Origin: Branchiostoma belcheri
Taxonomy: Eukaryota; Chordata; Leptocardii; Amphioxiformes; Branchiostomatidae
DNA length: 64,000 nucleotides
Direction of reading: 5' to 3'
Assembly (NCBI RefSeq): GCF_001625305.1
Contig: NW_017802379.1
Span: 1,829,318-1,893,317 of the forward strand
This document shows positions 1 to 10,773 of the stretch, piece by piece; the stretch's first letter is position 1; the number at the start of each line of letters is the position of its first letter. The notes beneath the pieces were generated by a model. The model ran no database searches and was not told the origin of the DNA. It worked only from the letters and a program-made list of their open reading frames with translations. Made by a program: the position numbers and the translations under genes.

Positions 1-94
1 GAAGGTTAAGTATGACAAAATGTGAAAACTCCAGTTCATGTTTCTGTTTCTGTCAACGAACGATACAGATAAGGCACTTAGGAATGCCAAATGT

Positions 95-216
<122 letters not shown>

Positions 217-1080
217 AAATAGGTGAGCATAGAATCGATGTATCTTGATGCTTCTTATTAAACTTTAGTAATCAAATACCAGAGCATATATGTATAAAAC
301 TGAACATAAATTGAATATAAAAGTGTACTCAGTTGTCAGTTAAATGACTGATTGTGATTTTGATACAATTCAGAATGGGCGCAGCAGTAACGTACATCTG
401 CATGACTGGATAACTTGCAATCCATCAAAAGTGATCTTGTAAGCATTGAAAAACTGCAGGCTTATAATAACCATCACTCTGATTAATGTACACAGACGAG
501 GTACACTACAGATGCAGGATGTACAAAAGCAATGAAGAAGACTATTTAGTACGTTTCCATCACAGTATGTTTCATACAGCCACTCAAAACTCTCTTTCAC
601 GTTGTTTGATACAGTTACAGCCATTATGGTTGCCAGGTAGGTAGATGGCACAATTCCTCACTCAGTTTGATATTGTCAGTAACGTACATGGATTGATGTG
701 TAGTCTTCTGAAGCAACGAACCCATTACCGAGCAATCTCTGTAAAAGAGAACTCGGTTGTTATAATATGGTAGATACGTTGATATGATATGTTATGATGT
801 AATATGTCTAATAGACATGAAATAGGGACCCAATTCCGAAAATCAGACATAAACAACTGGCGATGTACGTACATGCATGACGTAGATGAGACCATTAGTG
901 AGCCCACCCGCAGCAAATCTTTCCGGGGTTAAAACTGACTACAGCGATGCGAGTTGCTTTGTATTTGTTATCACAAAGTGACGGTGAGTAGTTGTGCCAG
1001 GGAACTCTGTTAAAACTTTTGTTATTTACGTCAAACTGGCGCACATCAATCTGGCATGTCTATTATACATATCACAACTA
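217..1080. other. Intergenic, no gene seen
   Basis: AT-rich sequence with only short random frames. I see no splice-bounded exon, RNA gene or repeat family member. Confidence 0.5.
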
Positions 1081-1918
1081 GAGTTCCACGATCTCATACC
1101 TTCGCCAAATGATGTTAGCCTTTATGAATAAGAAATATACTAATCACCCTGATTATGCAAATAGGATCCTCAATTGCATGAATTATATCAGTCTGTTGAT
1201 CATCTTCTCCACCAAACGACAGTCTTATCTTAACAAAGAATGCCATTTTCTCATAAATTATGTAAATGCGGTCCTTATTTGAATAAGTTATGTTTAATTA
1301 TGTTCACCTTCACTTAACTTTCAAACACCCCAAGTATGAAATTCCAGGCAGTTACCACTATGCAATTATAACATTTTTCTCATTAATTATGCAAATTAAG
1401 TCTTCATTTGCATAATCGATATTCGCCTGTGTTTCTGTCGTTCTTAATAACATATGTTACAAGCTTGAACTTCCTATCATGGAATGCAGCTGATTTATAG
1501 AATTTCCTCATTAATTATGCAAATTACATCAATATTCGCATAATTGTAATATCATTATGTCAAGCATCACTTAAGCTACCTACATACCAAAAATCACGAT
1601 GATCCATCAATCGGTTCTTGAGTTATCCTCTTTTAAACATTTGTCCTTTAAACCCCCCTGTAGTTCTAGAGCAAGCAACTAGGGGGCTCATACTCATGTC
1701 ACTTCATCCCCAGGACAAGAGCTATCTACCATCTAAATTTCGTCACCCTAGCATGTCTGGATCATGAGATATTAAAACCGGAAGTTCTGCTGCAGTACCA
1801 TGACAAGCCGCCAGGTGGCCCAAAATCTAATCATTTCGAGGTCTCATCAAGACCTACTCACCTACTAAATATCAAGTCAGTCCATTTTAGCCTTCTCAAG
1901 TTATCGTGTTGACAGACA

Positions 1919-1996
<78 letters not shown>

Positions 1997-2035
1997 AACG
2001 CCCCTGAAAACATAACCTTCTTGGCGAAGGTAACA
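1081..2035 (+). mobile_element. Dispersed 0.9 kb repeat, copy 1
   Basis: This stretch is collinear with 39774-40692. Both start with GAGTTCCACGATCTCA followed by TACCTTCGCCAA (1097-1108) and end with the inverted TTGGCGAAGGTA (2021-2032). The body has no coding frame. It carries several copies of the octamer ATGCAAAT or its reverse (near 1155, 1387, 1405 and 1517) and a simple-repeat block just before the right end. It is probably a non-autonomous element of unknown superfamily. The left unit continues outward past the 12-base inverted repeat, so the true ends are uncertain. Confidence 0.7.
1921..1990. repeat. CA microsatellite inside the dispersed repeat
   Basis: Thirty-five CA units lie about 30 bases before the right end of the repeat. 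The other copy has a GACA/CAGA run at the same place (40627-40650), so this slot seeds different simple repeats. Confidence 0.95.
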
Positions 2036-3227
2036 ACCAAGAACTATTTACAGATTATTGCTCGGTAATGGGTTGGCTGCTGCAGTCGACTACACATCCA
2101 TTCAAACATTTACTATCAAGCTCAAACTGACTGATGAATTGGACCATATACTTGGCGTCCGTAATGGCCGTGTTCTTATTGACAAAATAGTAAATGTCAT
2201 GGATCGTCTGTAGGTTTTACTAGAGCACACAAAGCTCCATCGATTTGACACGTTTGACTGAATCTAGTAGAATAAACATTTTTTACTTACGATATGTTTG
2301 CTAGCTGTAAATATTACGTACGGCTAGCGTTCAGGAATACCAATATAGAAGCCAAAAACACGACGATGTCCTCCTAGTTATGTTTCCCATATCTTTTGCC
2401 TTATTCCTGGATGGACAAGACTGAGTTTCGTGCTTTGCAAACATTGAGTTAGCCTGATCTATTAAAATTATGTTTAGGAGAAAAACCAAGTAATCTTTCA
2501 ATCTTCAAGCAGATCCTACTTCTCTCACCAATGGGTGCTGTGTTACCAGTGTAGGATCTATATATGTATACGTGAAGATTCCCTGTTCCAATCTATGTCA
2601 TGCCAGGCTCAATAAAGGCTACATCACTTTTCGTGCCTTTGTTATACATGAAAGAAACATGACTTACGTACATGTACGTGCTGTTACAGGCATACTGTAG
2701 ACGTGAGTTCTTTTCATGTAGCTATAGACTTACTGATGTACGTAATGCCTAGGAATACGTGGTGTAATATAGCGTCCAACAACTCTACTTTGCAGGTACT
2801 GTTACTGATGAAAACTACCAGAACATGCTCTGAATTTTTCTGATTTCCTGTCGCTCAGATCCATGTGATCTGTATTCCTCCTGGTCAACGCAGTGAAGCT
2901 TTCCTGCATTGTATGCTAACTGCAGTCGCCCTAAATGAGAATGAATCGCGTGGCTGTCGGCAATATAGATTACTGGACTTGAGTTTAAAAACCGTGTAAA
3001 ATGGACAGCCAGTCTACTAATGGGAAGAGAATAGCGGTCTAGACAAAGGAGCCTGTCAAAGAAGTTGAATTGGACAGATTTACTGAAATGGGGCACGGGT
3101 TCGGAAAGCATTCTCCCTGGAATCAAGTTATCCAAGCACTCTTCTGTCATACTGAATTAGGCCTGACTGTAAAAAAACACTGTATGACATAGACACTCGA
3201 CCTAATTGCAAATGGGAAGGAAACTAG
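2036..3227. other. Intergenic, no gene seen
   Basis: No recognisable exon. An AATAAA near 2611 on the plus strand could end an unrecognised transcript or retroelement, but nothing upstream supports it. Confidence 0.4.
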
Positions 3228-3677
3228 TTGCCGAGGCAAATCATTCGTCAATCTGTCACAGTTGTCGCACGGTCCATACCACAGTTGAAAGCAATTACAT
3301 TGAAAAATTATCCAACCTTTGCGCGGTCATGCGGTGTTTTACGCCAGATATGTCGTTATTGTACATGTCTAATTGCTTTTTTGGCCTTAAGTCTGCTTTT
3401 CCTTCTACATTTGGAGTCTCTTTCAGCTCCATTAACCCCCGAGGTTTCCAGTTACAATTGTTACTTGGCATATCTTATTCCCTTTATTAGACATAGTTTT
3501 ATCGCTCCATTTAGCTCATTCTACCCCGTGGACATCAAACACGTCGCAATCGTCTGTGCAGGGAATACTGAGATAATGAAGAACTGGTTTTTGACTGAAG
3601 TAAAAGAAGTCATTCATCTTAAAGCAATCTATTTCCTCCTCTACCGTCCCACTTTTACTTGCCTAGCATTTAGATGA
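3228..3677 (+). CDS. Possible glycosyltransferase-like exon (weak)
   Basis: An open frame of 149 codons runs from just after a TAG at 3225 to a stop at 3677. It has no in-frame ATG near its start, so it would have to be an internal exon. Possible acceptors end at 3261 and 3284. A strong hydrophobic segment (ICRYCTCLIAFLALSLLFLL, about residues 41-60) would suit a type II Golgi anchor. About 50 residues later comes HVAIVCAGN, then TEVKEV. Family knowledge: the first strand of the GT8 domain in LARGE- and GXYLT-type glycosyltransferases reads very like HVAIVCAG, followed after a gap by T-x-V-K-x-V. The likeness stops there and the stem region is unusually hydrophobic. No following exon was found. 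It could be a pseudogene fragment or chance. Confidence 0.27.
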   Translation: MPRQIIRQSVTVVARSIPQLKAITLKNYPTFARSCGVLRQICRYCTCLIAFLALSLLFLLHLESLSAPLTPEVSSYNCYLAYLIPFIRHSFIAPFSSFYPVDIKHVAIVCAGNTEIMKNWFLTEVKEVIHLKAIYFLLYRPTFTCLAFR

Positions 3678-3679
3678 TA

Positions 3680-4745
3680 GTCAGTCCTGATTAGCAGAGA
3701 TGAAGCAACAGAGGCTCTACCTCCATGAAAACGTCACACGTCTTTCAAAATAATATGATAACAGCGTTTTACGATAAACCTTCGGCAGTTATTCATAAAA
3801 TAGTTGGATGTTTTACGGAAACCGTATAATGGATATTTAACTGTTGCTCCTGGACACATCGACCTTTTCATCAACGCGCTACATGTAGCTAGGTAGAAGG
3901 CAAATGATAACGGCGTTTTACATTTGCTAATTGACTTATCGAAATCAGGAAAAAACTCAATCAAGTAATACTTGCCAACAAATGGCCCTCAATGTCAATG
4001 TTACGTTACTATCATTACAGAAAAATCGGAGAACATCGCTCAAGCTTCGCACAGGACCATAGTTATCTTTTAACCTGCGCCCTTGAAAATCAGGTCGGGC
4101 TACCGGTATACCCATTTGTGTTTAAGGTTGATAAATAGATGAATCAATGGATTAGAAAGACCAAATAATTACCCGTCTGTCCTGCAGTTGTGCCTATACG
4201 CGCAGCTGCTCTCGCTCCGGCCTCTAGGCTGTCACCGGCGCAGAGTGAGGTCCAGATTCTCTGCGCGAAATAAAAGCCCAACAGTCTGATCATGCACACG
4301 TCGTGACGGCAGGCCTGTACCAGATGTGCTGCCGAAGGGGTTTTTTAAATCCCAGAAAATCGTTAAACGTCGCATAAAGCTTAAAGCGTGGAATGTCTGT
4401 GGAGATATGCCTGAATCCTGCTCAAACCTTGCCAGAAAACTGTTAGTATCGGTAAACTGTATAATGTACGAAAGAAAGGTTTTATTTAATGTAACGTCAA
4501 TCACGGCAGAGCCTTGGAAGATTCTGTAATGGCAACTGGAAGTGCAGGCAAAGAATCCTGCATAAGGTATTCATGGCTGTTAGTTAAACCACTTACCAGT
4601 ACATCGCCATCCTCACAATATTCAGAATAACTCGGCTGATTCTGTTTTGGCCATGTTGTAAATTAGACTGTCTTTGCCAATGTTTCTAAAGTGAAAGGCT
4701 GGCTATTCTTAGTCTCAACCAGACTCTAATGGGTTGCAAGAAAAT
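3680..4745. other. Intergenic, no gene seen
   Basis: Short frames on both strands overlap each other and match nothing I know. No repeat was recognised. Confidence 0.45.
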
Positions 4746-5193
4746 AGTAGAAATTTGGCAAATAGACCAGGGGATTTGGCAGGCTATTAATGATAATAAT
4801 TATTAATAATATAATATATTAATAATAATGCGGGTTTTATTTGAAACACCTCACAGCCCGAAGGCTGAATTACATGTCCCGTACATTGTATAAAAACATA
4901 TTGTGGCAATAAAATCATTACATTTTTACAATACAACACTAAAAGTTAAAATACCAACCTCATTAAAAGTACTAGATTAAAATCAAATATATAACGGCAT
5001 GTACATTACAGGATTACATTACAGAGTGCTGTTTAAAAGCTGGACGAGGTAAGGCAACGGGCTTTTCGCATATCTTGCAGAGTACACTTTTATAGTAAAA
5101 GTAAAAACTTTTACTATTTTACTCTAATAGTAAAAGTGTACTATTAGAGTACACTTTTAAAACCACAGAGAGTCTATTTGCCCAATTTCTACT
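4746..5193. mobile_element. MITE-like element with 22-base terminal inverted repeats
   Basis: The ends (4746-4767 and 5172-5193) are inverted copies differing at one base, beginning AGTAGAAATT. The interior is AT-rich and non-coding. It includes a nested palindromic block (5090-5159) built from ACTTTTACTATT and its reverse. Element 30131-30283 has the same terminal bases. No clear target-site duplication is visible. Confidence 0.7.
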
Positions 5194-5395
5194 TTTCTTT
5201 TTAGCTACCCATGGAACTCTCGTGTTTGCAACGGTCTAAATGACAATAATGCAATAGGTTCTAGGTCAATGCGAAATTACCGCTAGCTGTAAGTATGCAT
5301 CTGAGGTGTATTGATACAGTTTAGTCTATAGAAATATCCCTTAAATGTCACCTGTTGATCATACAGATATTTGTTATTAAAATCCATACCGGAGC

Positions 5396-6893
5396 ATAGA
5401 AAGTTTGCTTCAACAAGTCAATATAAAGATTACTGTGAGAAAACTTCACGAATGTGCAATTTCTAAGTATCCTGAACTTCCTGACCATGGTCTTAACTTT
5501 TGGAGCAAAGGTGAGGCAGTTGCAGTGAATCGATAATAATTGTAAGGTCATCTGGCAGCCATGCAGCTTGGCCCTTTTAGCTAGCTAGTGCCTGCATGTA
5601 TCCTCCACTGTATGAAAGGTATCGTCTATCGAGAAGGTCTAGAAGAAAAATATCTTAGTGAAAGTAATACCGTCGTACGAGTAAGGGTGAAGACTAGTCA
5701 CCCGTGAACTGACCTTTAACATTATCGTGACTGAACAATTACCAAGTGCAGGGAGTGCATATGAATAAATGGGACTCCTGTGCGACAACCGTGACATGGA
5801 AAAAATACCAGAGTTTGGGAGGTGAAGTAAGGACACAGAACTCTTTCCTTCACCAGTCAACTCTATAACCAGACTGCAAAGAGAGAGTCTGGCACAAGAT
5901 AATGGAGCTTGTAAATATCTGGGTTGTACAGATACTGTACTGTTTTTTTTTACAGTTTTTTTAAATATATGATATTTGACATTTTGTATACATGTTAATA
6001 TTAACGCCATTCAGGCAACACTGTATGCATGTTTATCTGTTATGTTTGGTATCTTACTAAAGAATTGAAATTGAAATTATATACGGGCAGAAATGAAAAA
6101 GGACACCCATATAGAAGGTTTGCTTCAACAGGTGATCATAAAGATTACGGTGAGGAAACTTCACTTATCAAAGTAGCCTGGACGTCCTGTCTTAACTTTT
6201 GAGCAAAGGTGAGGCAGTTGCAGTGAATCGATGTAATTGTATACAAGGTCACAAGACAGCTGGCCATTCAGCTTGGCCCTTTTGGAAAATATCTTAGTGA
6301 AAGTAATACCGTCGTACGAGTCTGTTGTAAGGATGAAGACTAGCCATCCGTGACTTAACCTTCAACATTACCAAGTGCAGGGAGTGCAGATGAATAAATG
6401 GGACTCCTGTGCGACAACCGTGACATGGAAAAAATACCAGAGTTTGGGAGGTGAAGTAAGGACACTCATATCAGGGCAGAAATAAATGAAAAGGACACAT
6501 ATATAAAAAGTTTGCTTGAACAGGTGATCATAAAGATTACGGCGAGGAAACTTCGTGAATGTGCAATAACAAAGTGGCCTGTCCTTAAGCTTCCTGTCTT
6601 AACTTTTGAGCAAAGGCGAGGCAGTTGCAGTGAATCGATGTAATTGTATACAAGGTCATCTGTCAGCCATTTATCCTGGCCTTTTTGGAAAATATCTTAG
6701 TGAAAGTAATACCGTCGTGCGAGTCTGCTGTAAGGATGAAGACTAGTCACCCGTGGCCTAACCTTCAACATTACCATGACCGAACAATTACCAAGTGCAG
6801 GGAGTGCATATGATGGGACTCCTGTGCGACAATTACAACCGTGATCTGGCAAAAATACCAGAGTTTGGGAGGTGAAGTAAGGACACTTATATA
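5396..6893. repeat. Three diverged copies of a ~0.4 kb tandem unit
   Basis: Units start near 5396, 6110 and 6500 at AGTTTGCTTCAACA or a variant. Each contains GAGGCAGTTGCAGTGAATCG, then AGTGAAAGTAATACCGTCGT, then ATACCAGAGTTTGGGAGGTG in the same order. About 250 bases of extra sequence separate unit 1 from unit 2. The units are non-coding. Confidence 0.85.
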
Positions 6894-8630
6894 AGGGCGG
6901 GCAAAATGAAAAAGGGCACATAGGGACACCTACTGACACCTAAATTTTAGAGAGTTTGGGATATAACGTTATTTATTGAGCGATGACGTCCATATTTGAA
7001 TGTAAATTTGACATTTGCTTTTCCTAGACAAGAGAGTGGGTATTTCAGTAGAAGATATGTCAAAGGTCGCTAAGATGTTATTACATGGCCCTAGTTGTAA
7101 AAATGGCATGTCAAAAACTTTGCATGCCTATAACTACTCATACATTCTTGTCAGGACTTCAGCAATCGGGAAGCGTCCGTGCTTCATATCTTTCCATGCA
7201 AATAAATGCAACTTTCTATGCAACTGTATATGGTAAAACCAGGTATGCTGTTACACGAAATTCGTATGAATCATATTTACATTGTAATGACGCTAACCCC
7301 TGGTGCTATATACGGTTTAGTTAGTTCCCACCGCTCTACATTGCGAATTTTGAAGCCGGGAGGGCCATTTCTCCGGTGCTGTTAGCTCTTCTGTAAGCCT
7401 TTGATGTACTGTTTACCCAAATTGCATCATTACTCAGAGTTACAGCGCTTTAGGAGGCAAAATAAAGTCTGTTTTACCGTGACGGTGTGAGGAGTTTAAA
7501 AGCTCTCCTTGGAGAGAAGACCGGCGTATTTCTCAAGGACCCACCCAGGAGGTGTTTCTTCACCAGATTTTGTGATCCCGTCTTGGCCTAAGCTGAAGAA
7601 ATACATACTGTGAAATGACTTGCTAAAGTGGAAACGGGCTATTTGTGGACGGTGAGCAAAACCAGTAAGTAACCGAGCGTCAGAAATGGCATTTTTAGCT
7701 TCTAGCCGTCAACAATTACGGTGTCTTGCTGCATGGTGAGCCAGCTTTCAGCAGGTGTAAATTGTCACTAAAATACAGGTCATCCCAATTAAAGTTCGAT
7801 TGTACTGCTTGTGCCCCACCGCAATCTTAATACATTACCTTTTATGAAAGATGGTCACTACTCTTGCAACAAATTGCCAGCCTTCTTTTTGCGGTATTTG
7901 CTGGGTGAATTCATAAAGGATTTGTTAATGACTAGTTCTCTCGCAGACTCACGAACAACCATTATTTTTGCCGTAGTTGGGCCCAGAGGGGCCTCATGTT
8001 ACTCCCTCATTCCAGGTCAGTTCTACGATGATAAGTAAAAATCATCGGATTTTCTGGCTTGCCCACATCGTTATGTCTTATGAGCAGATTTCGAGTTATG
8101 CAACTAAGGTTGCTAGAGGTTACTAGCAGTACCAAAGGGACTTTAGGGTATAATCAAACACCTGCATAGTAAAGTTATAATCGTTCTTTTACAACTTGAA
8201 TCTGTCACTTTTCTTAAACTGCTTCTTAGCTTATGCTTAGGCTTGCCAAACAGATGCTTTCCGTCCGACTACAATCCACAAAGCTTCAAAACAAAGGTCC
8301 ACCGCCATCTCCTGACATAACTACATTATACTCACTTAAGTACCTCTTGCTCTATGCCTAGAAGTGGCCAAAAATAATTGACCTTGCATTGAGCGACACC
8401 GTTAAAAGATAGCTTCATCTAGCTCGCTACATTTACATACTAATTCAAGCCCATGTATATTACAATCACGGCCTTAGAGTCACGAGTGTACAGGACCTAG
8501 CTCCGATCCACTACTTCGGAAGTCTCACAACATATACATATAAAATCGCCTGGACATTCAGTCTCATTGGATAAAGTAAGTAATATTGGACACAGAATCA
8601 GACTTTTTGCACGAGGGGTTAAAGTACTGT
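6894..8630. other. Intergenic, no gene seen
   Basis: No exon, RNA gene or repeat family was recognised in this 1.7 kb. Confidence 0.45.
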
Positions 8631-8997
8631 CCAAGCAGAGGTTTGGGTTTTGGGGGTATTTTTAGCGTGTTTTTAGGCTTTTTTATCGGGGTTTCTCTTT
8701 TGCACTGAATTTTTTTGNNNNNNNNNNNNNNNNNNNNNNNNNNNNNNNNNNNNNNNNNNNNNNNNNNNNNNNNNNNNNNNNNNNNNNNNNNNNNNNNNNN
8801 NNNNNNNNNNNNNNNNNNNNNNNNNNNNNNNNNNNNNNNNNNNNNNNNNNNNNNNNNNNNNNNNNNNNNNNNNNNNNNNNNNNNNNNNNNNNNNNNNNNN
8901 NNNNNNNNNNNNAAAAAATTCAGTGCAAAAGAGAAACCCCGATAAAAAAGCCTAAAAACACGCTAAAAATACCCCCAAAACCCATACCTCTGCTTGG
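8631..8997. repeat. Large inverted repeat around an assembly gap
   Basis: The left arm (8631-8716) and right arm (8913-8997) are reverse complements over about 85 bases, with one clear mismatch near 8643 (TTT against TAT). Between them is a run of 195 N. The structure is a fold-back element or cruciform-forming sequence that probably stopped sequencing or assembly. A diverged relative of the left arm is at 45582-45655. Confidence 0.92.
8718..8912. other. Assembly gap (195 N)
   Basis: Unknown bases. The recorded length may be an estimate. Confidence 0.99.
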
Positions 8998-8999
8998 AG

Positions 9000-9061
9000 A
9001 GTAGAGTTAAAGAAGCCATCAACGTCATCAGGGCATTACAACCATCCCTCAACAGAGGCCT
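9000..9061 (+). mobile_element. Possible Penelope-like element fragment
   Basis: The plus frame reads RVKEAIN then IRALQPSLNRG. Family knowledge: the C-terminal part of GIY-YIG domains in Penelope-like retroelements commonly reads KEAI-x-IR-x-L-x-P-x-LNR. One extra valine codon interrupts the match and nothing recognisable follows. It directly abuts the right arm of the fold-back structure. Confidence 0.35.
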
Positions 9062-10453
9062 TCTCATAGAGAAACTTGCATTTCAAAACGAACGGATTGT
9101 TTCTGTCCACGTACTTGCAATTTGTCTTCGTCCTGGAACTCACTCCGAAATTGATACAATTTTGTACAACTGCAGTAACCAAGATAGAAGAATTCAAAGG
9201 TGTCGGCAGCTTTAAGTTTGATAAGTGACGGCCCGTGATAAAAATATCTCATGACGTGGTCAAGCCCCCAGGCAAAGATTCCTGCTTACAGGATTTTCCA
9301 GGCGTTAGCAACAAGTCAGTAGACATGAATAGTGGCGGCATGGTAACAAATTGAACCACCAGACCATGCTAGAAAGGATCGCTATGCAGAGAAAAACCCG
9401 ACGGGAAATTAATTTTTTTGCCTCAAAGTGTTACAGACAGACAGGTCCCCGAGATTTCCGGAGTAGACCAACGTGCGTAGTCTCCCAAGGCGTATTCGCT
9501 ATCGACTAAATAACTCTTTAACAACTGACACCAGTCTTGAAAATCTCTCAAAAAGCTAATTGTGTAACCGCTGTTACATCAAAGTGTGTTCAATCGGCAC
9601 GATTGCCAAAATAGTCGTCGACGTCTTCACTGATTAAAAAAACTAAAGCTCTCTAGAAGTCACATGGAGAAAACGTACGCAGTTCCAGTTTACTGATTCA
9701 GAAGGAAACGCTTTCGGGGAGTGATGTCTGAGACAGAGCAAAGCTAGCTTTTCTAAAACCATTATTTTTGATGCAGACACTTTGATCCTATTGCAGGCCA
9801 ATCGTAGCATTAGAACTATTCGTCCATGACGGAGTATGTGATTCGCATACAAATCAATACACACCCCACCTAACACGACAGTGAAGGAAAGGTACCCAAT
9901 GCACATACTTGCTGGTTGAACACATTATCGTAGGACTTTATGTGAAGCCAGCCTATGCAATCACGCTATTTGTCTTTATTTGGGCTCAAGTCATTTTTTT
10001 TTCTTTGGCTAGCGGCATTTCGTTATCTCATTATCTTATAGGCAACTACTTTAACTTCATATCCTGGCAGAGATTCTCATGAAATACCGCCAGGTTTTAA
10101 GATCACGGTGGTCAAAATTGGGCCCCGATCTCCCACCTGCAGTAGAACCCGAACCATGTTCGATCTGACGTAATTCGAATAGAACGGTGTTCGAAATGGG
10201 GTCACCCGCGGTCATTTACAGTAAACTTCGGTTGTCCGGCCCATTTTTACATGTGTACCTCCTAACAGAAAAAAATCCACCTTTTAACAAATATAAACCA
10301 TTTCCTGGACAACTACATGTCTGCCTTCATTTTATAGTGGGATGGAACATGACACGAAGCAACTGCCGTTATCGTGGGTGACCTTGAACATCGCAATGCT
10401 TGTACTCGCCAGCCTAAATAAACACTGCTCATATTCATGCCGTATGGCATGTG
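9062..10453. other. Intergenic, no gene seen
   Basis: No supported gene or repeat family member. Confidence 0.45.
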
Positions 10454-10773
10454 TGCAAAACTCGTTTAAGATTGGAAGCATGGAGAGTCCAACATATCTC
10501 ATTGACGGCTCAAAATGACCGTAACGGGTTTGTCCAGAATCATGTCTTAGGGATTTTCGAAATAGGACCTTGATTTTGAATTATGAGCAATTTAGTTCGA
10601 AAAATGTAAAAAAATGCCGTTTTTTCACATTTATGTCAACAAAAACTATACTTAAAATCAGAAATTAAAAAAATCCTAAGACACGATTTTTTTATCTTAT
10701 TCCTAGTCGTCGAAAAATATAAAAATCGGGGATTTTGGGTAATATACGTAGCCAATCTTAAACGATGTTTGCC
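10454..10773. mobile_element. Fold-back / MITE-like element
   Basis: The ends carry CGTTTAAGATTGG (left, 10463-10475) and its reverse complement (right, 10752-10764). A second inverted pair sits inside: TGTCTTAGG near 10544 against CCTAAGACA near 10675. The interior is very AT-rich and non-coding. Confidence 0.6.

Noticed and set aside
8715-8945. Frame made of X residues
   Set aside because: It is the run of N in the assembly gap.
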